NCBI GenBank assembly: GCA_021414045.1
Contig: JAIOPF010000031.1
Location: 1 to 6,329, forward strand
Origin: Deltaproteobacteria bacterium
GTDB lineage: Bacteria > UBA10199 > DSSB01
DNA length: 6,329 bases
Direction of reading: 5' to 3'
Shown in pieces: positions 1 through 4,934 of this stretch; positions within the stretch are counted from its first letter, which is position 1, and every line of letters starts with the position of its first letter. The notes below the pieces were generated by a model. That model searched no databases. It saw only the letters and a list, made by a program, of their open reading frames with translations, and was not told the origin of the DNA. A program made the translations under genes and the position numbers.

Positions 1-122
1 GGCGGATGGACCAAGAATCGCTGGCCTTGACCCAAAAGATTTTCGGCGTCGCTTTCTCCTCATTGAGCGAGATCGAGTTCCCCCATAGTTCCAAGGCCAG
101 GGTCCTCTCTCCCGGAAAATAA
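1..122 (+). CDS. Possible 3' end of a gene cut by the left edge
   Basis: The third forward frame is open from the window edge to a TAA at 120-122 (about 39 codons, reading RMDQESLALTQKIFGV and so on). Third positions are mostly G or C, and the stop falls 13 bp before the convergent end of the HxlR gene, a natural gene end. However, the reverse strand is also open across the whole stretch, from the edge back past position 130, and gives an equally protein-like, Trp-rich reading (WRVYFPGERTLALELWG). That reverse frame has no good start codon near its beginning, which is why I prefer the plus reading. No family is recognised. The strand call is close to a guess. Confidence 0.28.
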   Translation, partial: RMDQESLALTQKIFGVAFSSLSEIEFPHSSKARVLSPGK

Positions 123-134
123 ACCCTCCAAATT

Positions 135-587
135 TCAGCGATTCGATCGTTTCGGTTTCGCCTTCCGGATATTTTTTTTGATCTCCGCCAATTTTTCTGG
201 GCTGGGCGCCGAGGTGCCCGAACAATGCTTGAAGGCCCATTCCATGATCGCTTTGAGCACTGGGAGGACGTCCCAGCCCTTCGCGGTCAGGTGGTAGGAA
301 TAGCGCACCGGTTTTTTCTGGTAGGCTTCCTTTTTGAGCAGTTGCGCCTGCTCCATGCGCCGCAGCCGGTCGGCGAGAATGTTGGTGGGGATACGCTCCG
401 AGGAATCCGCGAATTCCTTGTAGAGTCTTTTCCCGAAGAACAGCATGTCCCGGATCACCAGCAAGGTCCATTTGTCGCCGAGCAGGTCGAGCACGTTGGC
501 GATGGGGCAATCGGAACGCTTTTCTGCTGGGTCTTCAGGGCTGCGAGTCATTTTTTTCACGATGACGGCCAATTTATCACCCTTCAT
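135..587 (-). CDS. HxlR-family winged-helix transcriptional regulator
   Basis: This is a DNA-binding repressor or activator of the HxlR type (150 aa from this start; family members usually have 100-150). Residues below count from this start. The family core is clear: a conserved Cys at 27 in CPIANVLDLLG, then GDKW at 37-40 and LLVIRDMLFFGKRLYKEF, a recognition-helix region ILADRLRRME at 70-79, and the wing KKPVRYSYHLTAKG at 91-104. It ends with a dimerisation helix (LPVLKAIMEW) and a Lys/Arg-rich tail. The N-terminal Cys matches the position used for thiol redox or electrophile sensing in YodB/HypR-like members, so such sensing is possible but inferred. It is divergent from the GST-like gene, whose regulation it probably controls along with its own. 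The start is uncertain. A GTG at 620 lies inside the operator and is unlikely; ATG at 587 or ATG at 551 (138 aa, closer to family length) are better. None has a good Shine-Dalgarno sequence. Confidence 0.9.
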   Translation of the reverse strand: MKGDKLAVIVKKMTRSPEDPAEKRSDCPIANVLDLLGDKWTLLVIRDMLFFGKRLYKEFADSSERIPTNILADRLRRMEQAQLLKKEAYQKKPVRYSYHLTAKGWDVLPVLKAIMEWAFKHCSGTSAPSPEKLAEIKKNIRKAKPKRSNR

Positions 588-604
588 ATTTTTAAGCTTG
601 CAAA

Positions 605-634
605 ATAAAAGTGACTTCACTAACCTGGTGTCAC
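605..634 (-). promoter_or_regulatory. Predicted sigma-70-type promoter of the HxlR gene
   Basis: On the minus strand there is a -35 hexamer GTGACA (634-629, five of six consensus bases), an 18-bp spacer, and a -10 hexamer TTTTAT (610-605, four of six). Transcription would start near 598, about 10 bp before ATG 587. Both hexamers lie within the arms of the inverted repeat at 606-639, so bound regulator would block this promoter. This was matched by eye and is only moderately specific. Confidence 0.4.
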
Positions 635-639
635 TTTTA
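606..639. promoter_or_regulatory. Inverted-repeat operator between the HxlR and GST genes
   Basis: TAAAAGTGAC (606-615) and GTCACTTTTA (630-639) form a perfect 10-bp inverted repeat with a 14-bp gap. A further half-site, AAAGTAAC (645-652), lies in direct orientation with the first arm. HxlR regulators bind as dimers to dyads in the intergenic region next to their own gene, so this is the obvious candidate operator. It lies 60-90 bp upstream of the GST start. Weak near-symmetric -35/-10 elements can be drawn towards the GST gene as well (GTGACT at 611-616, TTTTAA at 635-640). Confidence 0.6.
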
Positions 640-698
640 AAACGAAAGTAACTCTTTCTTCATCGATAGTCCAGGGCCTCGCCCGGAAAGGTTTCCTT

Positions 699-1352
699 AT
701 GATCACTCTTTACGGCAATGAATTTTCTTCCCCCAGCAACAAGGTCCGTTACGTTGCCAACGCCCTAGGTATCGAATATGAGTATAAACACGTCGATCTC
801 ATGGGGGGCGCCAATAAGACCGAAAGTTATCTTAAATTGAATCCGTCGGGCAAGGTTCCCGTGATTCAAGACGGCGACTTCACTTTGTTCGAAAGCAACG
901 CCATCATCCGTTACTTGGCCCGCAAGGTTTCGTCTTCTCTCTATCCCCAAGATCTCAAGCGTGGCGCCCTTGTCGACCAATGGATGGATTTCGCCTCTTT
1001 GCACGTGGCCCAGGCCGTGGGTCGAGTCTTTTTCAATCGAGTGGCCTACAAGTTTCTTAACGCCGAGGTCGATCCTCGTTCCTTGTCCGATGGCTTGCAG
1101 TTTCTCCAACGATTCCTTCCGGTGCTGGAAGGGGCTTTGGCGAAATCCGCGTTCTTGGCCGGTCCCGAACTCAGCTTGGCGGATTTCAGCTTGTTGGCCG
1201 GACTGGATCAGGCCGAAGTGGCCGGTATCGAGTTGGAGGTGTATCCTGCGCTGAGCCAATGGCGCAAGGAATTGATCGCCAAGGATTTCTATCAAAAATG
1301 TTTTTCCAGTTATGCCGCCATGCTGCATGCCTTGACGCAAAAAGCATCCTAG
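699..1352 (+). CDS. Glutathione S-transferase family protein
   Basis: This is a cytosolic GST-fold protein (217 aa, the usual length) expected to conjugate or reduce electrophiles with glutathione. The thioredoxin-like N-terminal domain (about 1-78) has the start TLYGNEFSSPSNKVR with Ser10/Ser11 where Ser-type GSTs carry the catalytic serine. It also has LNPSGKVPVI with the cis-Pro loop Val53-Pro54, and the glutathione gamma-Glu contact Glu65-Ser66 followed by IIRYLA. The all-helical C-terminal domain (about 88-210) has the LSLADF capping box with Asp162. The Shine-Dalgarno AAAGG at 687-691, 7 nt before ATG 699, fixes the start. It is divergent from the HxlR regulator, which suggests induction by an electrophile or oxidant. 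The GST class and substrate cannot be told from sequence. Its stop codon overlaps that of the convergent surface-protein gene. Confidence 0.92.
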   Translation: MITLYGNEFSSPSNKVRYVANALGIEYEYKHVDLMGGANKTESYLKLNPSGKVPVIQDGDFTLFESNAIIRYLARKVSSSLYPQDLKRGALVDQWMDFASLHVAQAVGRVFFNRVAYKFLNAEVDPRSLSDGLQFLQRFLPVLEGALAKSAFLAGPELSLADFSLLAGLDQAEVAGIELEVYPALSQWRKELIAKDFYQKCFSSYAAMLHALTQKAS

Positions 1353-1936
1353 GTTCGGCGACGGCGCAGGAAGAGCACGCCAGGAAGCAGGCTGACCATC
1401 GAGAGCAGCGAAGCCAAGGGGGCGGTGTCTCCGGAAACGACTCCCAGGCTGCAGCCCCATCCCTGCATGTCCGCCGACGGATTCGTCGGCGTTGCGGCTC
1501 CGACGATGCTGGAGACCTCGATCCCGTTTTCTTGGCTCGAAACTTCGGAAGGCGCGGTCGCATCCATCGGAAGATTCGAGTCGACGGAGGCTTCGGGGAC
1601 GACGGTAGCCTCGGATTTCGTTTCAAACTTGCAGAGGTGATCACAACCGTCTCCATCGACGTCATCACCGTCGTCGCATTCCTCGCCCTTTTCCACGACG
1701 CCGTTGCCGCATCCGATATCGACGGGGAAGATCAATTTCGCCTCGTTTTGACAAAGGTGGTCGCAGCCGTCGCCATCGGCGTAATTTCCATCGTCGCAAG
1801 TTTCGCCTTTTTCCGTCACCCCGTTGCCGCATCCGATATCGACGGGAAAGATCGGTTCGGTGGCGTGAGCTTTAGAGCCCAGCGAGATGCCCGTCCATGC
1901 CACGATAAAAACTAACGCGTAAAAATGGACCTTCAT
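1349..1936 (-). CDS. Secreted Cys-rich repeat (DUF4215/Myxo-disulfide type) protein with C-terminal sorting tail
   Basis: This 195-aa exported protein has three parts. There is a signal peptide (about 1-25, basic start, hydrophobic FYALVFIVAW, likely cut after AHA). Next come two 40-residue repeats (29-68 and 69-105) of the form CGNGVxEKGExCDDG...DGDGCDHLC, each with four cysteines (36, 47, 58, 62 and 76, 87, 98, 102), which should form disulfides outside the cytoplasm. A Ser/Thr/Pro-rich stalk (106-155) follows. The C terminus is a tripartite tail: GWGCS with Cys162, a hydrophobic stretch (about 172-190), then RRRR before the end. This resembles the MYXO-CTERM, JDVT-CTERM and Synerg-CTERM tails processed by CPBP-family sortase-like proteases, so the mature protein is probably anchored at the cell surface. 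Strong Shine-Dalgarno GGAGG sits 5 nt before ATG. A sigma-54-type promoter lies about 60 bp upstream. The biological role is unknown. Two repeats is a low number for this family. Confidence 0.9.
   Translation of the reverse strand: MKVHFYALVFIVAWTGISLGSKAHATEPIFPVDIGCGNGVTEKGETCDDGNYADGDGCDHLCQNEAKLIFPVDIGCGNGVVEKGEECDDGDDVDGDGCDHLCKFETKSEATVVPEASVDSNLPMDATAPSEVSSQENGIEVSSIVGAATPTNPSADMQGWGCSLGVVSGDTAPLASLLSMVSLLPGVLFLRRRRT
1622..1852 (-). repeat. Tandem 120-bp coding repeat, two copies
   Basis: The two Cys-rich repeats are offset by exactly 120 bp (40 codons): copy 1 at 1852-1733 and copy 2 at 1732-1622, the latter slightly shorter. The start of each copy, encoding IFPVDIGCGNGV, is almost identical at the DNA level, while the middle (NYADGDG versus DDVDGDG) has diverged. 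This indicates a fairly recent internal duplication, or gene conversion between the copies. Confidence 0.8.
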
Positions 1937-1941
1937 CAGAG

Positions 1942-1950
1942 CCTCCTTTT
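1942..1950 (-). promoter_or_regulatory. Strong ribosome binding site of the Cys-rich surface protein gene
   Basis: AAAAGGAGG on the minus strand ends 5 nt before ATG 1936. It decides the start and predicts efficient translation. Confidence 0.75.
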
Positions 1951-1995
1951 TTTGCGCCGGTTTCCAAGGCCGTCGCGAATTCCATGCTGATGAAA

Positions 1996-2011
1996 AGCAA
2001 AAGGCGGGCCA
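1996..2011 (-). promoter_or_regulatory. Sigma-54 (-24/-12) promoter of the surface protein gene
   Basis: The minus strand reads TGGCCCGCCTTTTGCT. This matches the sigma-54 consensus TGGCAYR-N4-TTGCW at all but one fixed position, with the invariant GG and GC separated by exactly 10 bp. Transcription would start near 1985, giving a leader of about 50 nt to ATG 1936. Initiation would need an enhancer-binding activator. The AT-rich dyads just upstream (2014-2036) could be its site, an IHF-like bend, or both. Confidence 0.55.
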
Positions 2012-2013
2012 GA

Positions 2014-2036
2014 TTCAATATATTGATTTTATTGAA
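2014..2036. repeat. AT-rich dyads upstream of the sigma-54 site
   Basis: TCAATATATTGA (2015-2026) is a perfect 12-bp palindrome. TTCAATA (2014-2020) can also pair with TATTGAA (2030-2036), so three half-sites are phased within 23 bp. They are flanked by GGCGGG (2003-2008) and CCCGCC (2050-2055), a wider 6-bp inverted repeat. The position, directly upstream of the predicted -24 element, suggests a regulator or bending-protein site rather than a terminator, since no U-tract follows a GC-rich stem. Confidence 0.4.
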
Positions 2037-2125
2037 ATATTTTTAATTTCCCGCCCGTGAGGACCACGCGAGGTTACAAGTTGCCCCGGATTTGGCGCAA
2101 TTTGATCGGAGGGGATATGGAGGCT

Positions 2126-3436
2126 TTAGGGCAGGGCGGGGGCCACCGAGGGAAGCGCTTGGCGTGGATTCCGATGCGCGCGCCACCAATGGGTGAAGTT
2201 CATCCCGAAGTAGTAAAGGGGATGCGATCGGTTCGCCCAAAAGCGCTTGAAGATCGAGGGCCAGGTATAGAAGCGCTGGCGAAATTGCGCATACACTTCC
2301 TCGATCTCCTCTTTGCTCATGGTGGGGTGGCGCCAGACCAAGTTGGCTCCCGTGTAGTGTTCCCAATCGTGGTCGAAAATTTTGCCTTCGCGTTTCGCCT
2401 TCTCATAGACTTCCGTTCCCGGAAAGGGAGTCATGATGCCGGTGTTGACCATCGCCAACCGGTTCTTCATCGCGAAGTCAAAGACCCTGTCGAAACTTTC
2501 CGCCGTGTCTTGGTCGAATCCGAAGATGAAGGCTCCAACGACGTTGATCCCGGCGCGGTGCATCTTGCGGATGTTCTCCTCGTAATTCTTCACCATGTTG
2601 AAGGACTTGTGCGCGGAGTCGAGCGTCTTCTGGTCGATGGATTCGATGCCCACGAACAGGCTCATGCATCCCGCGCGGGCGGCGAGTTTCAGGAGCTTTT
2701 CGTCCTTGCAGATCAGCTCCATCGAACCCTGGCTTCCCCATTTGATCTTCAGGGGAATGAGCGCCTCGCAGAGTTCGTAGGCGTAGGACCGCGATAGGAA
2801 AATATTGTCGTCGACGAAAAAGAAGATCTTCGAGGGATAGCGCTTGATCTCCTCGACGACGTGTTCCACGGGCCGCGTCCGGAAGGTTTTTCCGTACATC
2901 AGGGTCACCGTGCAGAAATTGCATCCCAGGGGACATCCGCGGCCGCTCTGGATGACCTGGGCGTTCAAGGTGGTGCCAGCGTTGAAGAACAAGTCCTTGC
3001 GAGGCATCGGAAGGTCCTTGAGGTCGATCAATTGGCTCGTTTGGTAGACGGGCTTGAGGCGATCGGAATGGAAGTCGGCCATGATCGCTTCCCACACCAT
3101 CTCGACCTCGTTGACCACGACGGAGTCGAAATGCTTGCCGCACTCCTCGACCATGAACGAAGCGTGGCTGCCGCCGCAGATGGTTCGGACGCCCTTCTTT
3201 CGGAACTGGTCCGCGAGCCAATAGCCCCGCGGCGCCTGGCAACTCATCATGGTGATGCCGACGAAATCGGCGCTTTCGTCGGGATCGAGCCTCTCGAACT
3301 CTTCTTCGATGATCTTGATCTCGTCGAAATAAGGCGTCGCCAGCGCCGCGATCACCGCCAAATTGAGGTGATGGACGTGCTTGCCCTTGACCCCTTGGAC
3401 TTCGAGGCCTGCCGGCGCGATCAAAAGAAGTTTCAT
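2126..3436 (-). CDS. Radical SAM protein with B12-binding-type N-terminal domain
   Basis: This 436-aa iron-sulfur enzyme is built like class B (cobalamin-type) radical SAM proteins. The N-terminal Rossmann-like domain (about 1-145) has VGITMMS at 59-65, a GGSHASFMVEE turn near 88-98, and the NEVEMVWEAI stretch near 109-118. The radical SAM barrel (about 155-345) carries the cluster motif Cys168-x3-Cys172-x2-Cys175 in GRGCPLGCNFCTV, then FFFVDDNIF (205-213), a GIES motif (263-266), and GAFIFGFDQDT (301-311). The tail (about 350-400, WEHYTGANLVWRHPTMSKEE) resembles the DUF4070-type C-terminal region of such proteins. No DxHxxG cobalamin-ligand motif is visible, so B12, if bound, would be base-on or without a His ligand. 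The substrate is unknown. HpnP- or BchE-like methyl or ring chemistry is only an architectural analogy. Shine-Dalgarno AAGGA sits 6 nt before ATG 3436. A terminator upstream separates it from the RRM gene. Confidence 0.92.
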   Translation of the reverse strand: MKLLLIAPAGLEVQGVKGKHVHHLNLAVIAALATPYFDEIKIIEEEFERLDPDESADFVGITMMSCQAPRGYWLADQFRKKGVRTICGGSHASFMVEECGKHFDSVVVNEVEMVWEAIMADFHSDRLKPVYQTSQLIDLKDLPMPRKDLFFNAGTTLNAQVIQSGRGCPLGCNFCTVTLMYGKTFRTRPVEHVVEEIKRYPSKIFFFVDDNIFLSRSYAYELCEALIPLKIKWGSQGSMELICKDEKLLKLAARAGCMSLFVGIESIDQKTLDSAHKSFNMVKNYEENIRKMHRAGINVVGAFIFGFDQDTAESFDRVFDFAMKNRLAMVNTGIMTPFPGTEVYEKAKREGKIFDHDWEHYTGANLVWRHPTMSKEEIEEVYAQFRQRFYTWPSIFKRFWANRSHPLYYFGMNFTHWWRAHRNPRQALPSVAPALP

Positions 3437-3442
3437 TAAGTT

Positions 3443-3447
3443 TCCTT
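3443..3447 (-). promoter_or_regulatory. Ribosome binding site of the radical SAM gene
   Basis: AAGGA on the minus strand lies 6 nt before ATG 3436 and fixes that start. The gene's own promoter must lie in the roughly 45 bp between this site and the terminator at 3482. I see no convincing -35/-10 pair there, so read-through past the terminator cannot be excluded. Confidence 0.6.
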
Positions 3448-3481
3448 AACCCAGTGGAATGAATAGTAGTGAGAGAGGCCG

Positions 3482-3512
3482 AAAAAATGGCGACCCCGAG
3501 GGATCGCCATTT
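3482..3512 (-). terminator. Rho-independent terminator of the RRM gene
   Basis: On the minus strand AAATGGCGA (3512-3504) pairs perfectly with TCGCCATTT (3493-3485). An inner CC/GG extension and a G.T pair close a short CTCG loop. A run of six T (3487-3482) overlaps and follows the descending arm. It lies 26 bp after the RRM stop codon, an ideal place. On the plus strand the T-run is short (TTT then GG), so termination should be mostly one-directional. Confidence 0.88.
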
Positions 3513-3537
3513 GGAAAATTATCGGGATGGGGAGCTA

Positions 3538-3864
3538 TTAATAGCGTCCACCGCCACCGCCGCCATAGCTGTTGCGCCCGCCGCCACCACCGCCGCCGAA
3601 ACCGCCCTCGCGCTTGGCTTGGGGACGGGCTTCGTTGACGACGAGGCTGCGACCGTCGACATCCTTGCCGTTGAGCTGGGCAATCGCTTTTTCCGCCGCG
3701 TCGGCATCTTGGTATTCCACAAAGCCGAATCCCTTGGACTGGCCCGTGAACTTGTCGCTGATCACGGCCGCGGACAGCAGTGCTCCGAAGGGTTCGAACA
3801 GCCCGCGCAGTGTGTTTTCGTCGACGCTATAGGGAAGACTTCCCACGTATAGTTTTTTCGCCAT
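3538..3864 (-). CDS. Glycine-rich RRM RNA-binding protein
   Basis: This is a small single-domain RNA-binding protein (108 aa) of the bacterial Rbp type related to eukaryotic glycine-rich RNA-binding proteins. The RRM covers residues 3-80: RNP2 is LYVGSL (5-10) and RNP1 is KGFGFVEY (44-51) with the two exposed aromatics Phe46 and Phe48. A short Arg-containing glycine tail (88-107, two G6-7 blocks around RNSY) can add non-specific RNA affinity. It acts in the cytoplasm on single-stranded RNA, probably as a chaperone or stability factor. Related proteins in cyanobacteria are cold-induced, but nothing in this sequence proves that here. Shine-Dalgarno AGGAG sits 8 nt before ATG. A strong terminator follows, so it is likely a single-gene transcript. 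The upstream AT-rich region probably holds its promoter. Confidence 0.95.
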   Translation of the reverse strand: MAKKLYVGSLPYSVDENTLRGLFEPFGALLSAAVISDKFTGQSKGFGFVEYQDADAAEKAIAQLNGKDVDGRSLVVNEARPQAKREGGFGGGGGGGRNSYGGGGGGRY

Positions 3865-4006
3865 TTTGGCATCTCCTGGATAAGTAGGAAGTGAAAGGTT
3901 CTTGGACGGATTTGTCCCGAGCGATTCGCATCCATGTTTATGGTTATTTCAGTGATTCGAATCTAGACAGGACAATTGGAGTGGATTGCTCGATTGGGCT
4001 TACTAG

Positions 4007-4020
4007 AAAGGTGCACCTTT
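4007..4020. repeat. 14-bp perfect palindrome
   Basis: AAAGGTGCACCTTT is its own reverse complement. It lies 143 bp upstream of the RRM start and about 300 bp upstream of the unknown plus-strand gene. Length and symmetry fit a dimeric regulator site. No T-run follows, so it is not a terminator. Confidence 0.4.
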
Positions 4021-4052
4021 AATCAGAATGGAGGTATCGGCTAGGTTTGTCT

Positions 4053-4077
4053 ATAGTTGTTTTAAAATAGTTGTTTT
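4053..4077. repeat. Perfect 11-bp direct repeat, 14-bp period
   Basis: ATAGTTGTTTT occurs at 4053-4063 and again at 4067-4077, separated by AAA. Its function is unknown. It may be a duplicated binding site upstream of the RRM gene or a slippage product. Confidence 0.45.
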
Positions 4078-4242
4078 GGTGGGGAAGAGGGGGCGCCGGG
4101 CCAAAAAGGTGTCTGAATGATCGAAATGAATGCAGGGCCTCTTATTTGTTCATCCTGAATCCCGATCCACCCAAAGTTTCATTTTTTCTTCCATAATAAA
4201 TAAATGATATCAATATGTTATACGAAGCAAGTATTTTGGACT

Positions 4243-4258
4243 TGGCCTGGGTTTTGCT
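4243..4258 (+). promoter_or_regulatory. Sigma-54 (-24/-12) promoter of the 4308 gene
   Basis: TGGCCTGGGTTTTGCT fits TGGCAYR-N4-TTGCW except for one base, with GG-N10-GC spacing. Transcription would start near 4269, about 39 nt before GTG 4308. It lies inside the longer open frame that begins at 4215, which argues against that upstream start. A TCAATAT element, like the one at the surface protein promoter, lies 22 bp upstream. Confidence 0.55.
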
Positions 4259-4307
4259 GATCGATAAATGCCAGAATCTAAAATTCCTATGGATGGTGGA
4301 GGCTAAC

Positions 4308-4811
4308 GTGAATCAAAGCAATCAAGCTGAGGTAGAAACTTATCTGACCGAGGACCTGCTCTCCGAATTATGTTCGGTGCTGACTTTCCCGAACGAAAAG
4401 GTTTCCCCGCAGGCCCTTGAATTGGTCCCTGACAGCCCTATTTTGGCGGAATCGGAATCCGTCAAGGAGGACGAAGATGAACCCACGATCGTCGAGGCGT
4501 TAAAGGTGGAGCTTCTCCCGGAGGTTCCGGCCATGGAAGCATCGCCGCCCGTTTCCGAACGTTCAAATTTTTATCGTTTCTTGTCCGAGCCCTACTACAA
4601 GACGCGACTCGCCCTTTGGCTCGAAAAGTATTTCGAGGAAGTGCGTCAGAGGACCATCGCTTACCAAGAGTACCATCGCCTGAATTACCCCGACTCCGGC
4701 TTTCGTAAGCTGCAGCGCTTGGCGCAAAGAATCGCCGCTCGGGCCAAAGAGAACTTGGCCCAAGATACTTACCGAGAGTACTGCGAGAGGACTCAGCACC
4801 TCGCGGATTAG
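4308..4811 (+). CDS. Unknown 167-aa protein: acidic linker plus basic helical C-terminal region
   Basis: I do not recognise this protein. It has a predicted N-terminal helix (about 3-22), a long acidic, Pro-rich and probably disordered middle (about 27-84, including KEDEDE and several LPEVP-like turns), and a compact helical C-terminal region (85-167). That last part is rich in aromatic and basic residues (NFYRFLSEPYYKTRLALWLEK, later RKLQRLAQRIAARAKENLAQ). There is no signal peptide or membrane segment, so it is probably cytoplasmic unless exported by a dedicated system. I chose GTG 4308 because GGTGGAGG (4295-4302) sits 5 nt upstream and the sigma-54 promoter at 4243-4258 would transcribe only from about 4269. 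Starting at ATG 4215 would add a hydrophobic 31-residue extension encoded by the promoter. ATG 4293 is possible but has no ribosome site. The weak GGTG/CACC hairpin at its end is not a convincing terminator. Confidence 0.75.
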   Translation: MNQSNQAEVETYLTEDLLSELCSVLTFPNEKVSPQALELVPDSPILAESESVKEDEDEPTIVEALKVELLPEVPAMEASPPVSERSNFYRFLSEPYYKTRLALWLEKYFEEVRQRTIAYQEYHRLNYPDSGFRKLQRLAQRIAARAKENLAQDTYREYCERTQHLAD

Positions 4812-4934
4812 GTGTCGGCACCCCCAGTTTTAAAGTCTCTGTACTCGTTTTTGCGGCCATTTTTTGCCCGCGAAAATAGATATCCCCAGCAAATCCAATG
4901 CCGGAGCGCCTTTCAGCGCCATGATTTCTCCATT

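Larger units (their letters stand above)
3865..4307. other. 443-bp intergenic region between divergent RRM and unknown genes
   Basis: This region is AT-richer than its flanks and has no convincing coding frame. It contains the RRM ribosome site (3873-3877), the 10-bp palindrome GATTCGAATC (3954-3963), the 14-bp palindrome AAAGGTGCACCTTT (4007-4020), a perfect 11-bp direct repeat ATAGTTGTTTT (4053-4063 and 4067-4077), a TCAATATGTTA element (4210-4220) and a sigma-54-like promoter (4243-4258). I could not fix a sigma-70 promoter for the RRM gene. A leader RNA upstream of the RRM gene is possible, but no known riboswitch is recognised. Confidence 0.6.

Noticed and set aside
765..1460. Long minus-strand frame opposite the GST gene (231 aa)
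   Set aside because: It is antisense to a clear GST with full domain motifs. The translation is Gln/His/Arg-rich and has no recognisable motif.
2003..2055. GGCGGG/CCCGCC inverted repeat as a terminator for the radical SAM gene
   Set aside because: The loop is 41 nt, no T-run follows in the right orientation, and it overlaps the sigma-54 promoter of the next gene.
2057..2797. Long plus-strand frame (246 aa) and a second at 2861-3439
   Set aside because: Both are antisense to the radical SAM gene, whose motifs are unmistakable. High GC in third positions creates these open antisense frames.
4811..4822. GGTG-TCGG-CACC hairpin after the 4308 gene as a terminator
   Set aside because: The stem is only 4 bp and the T-run that follows is short and distant (GTTTTAAAG).
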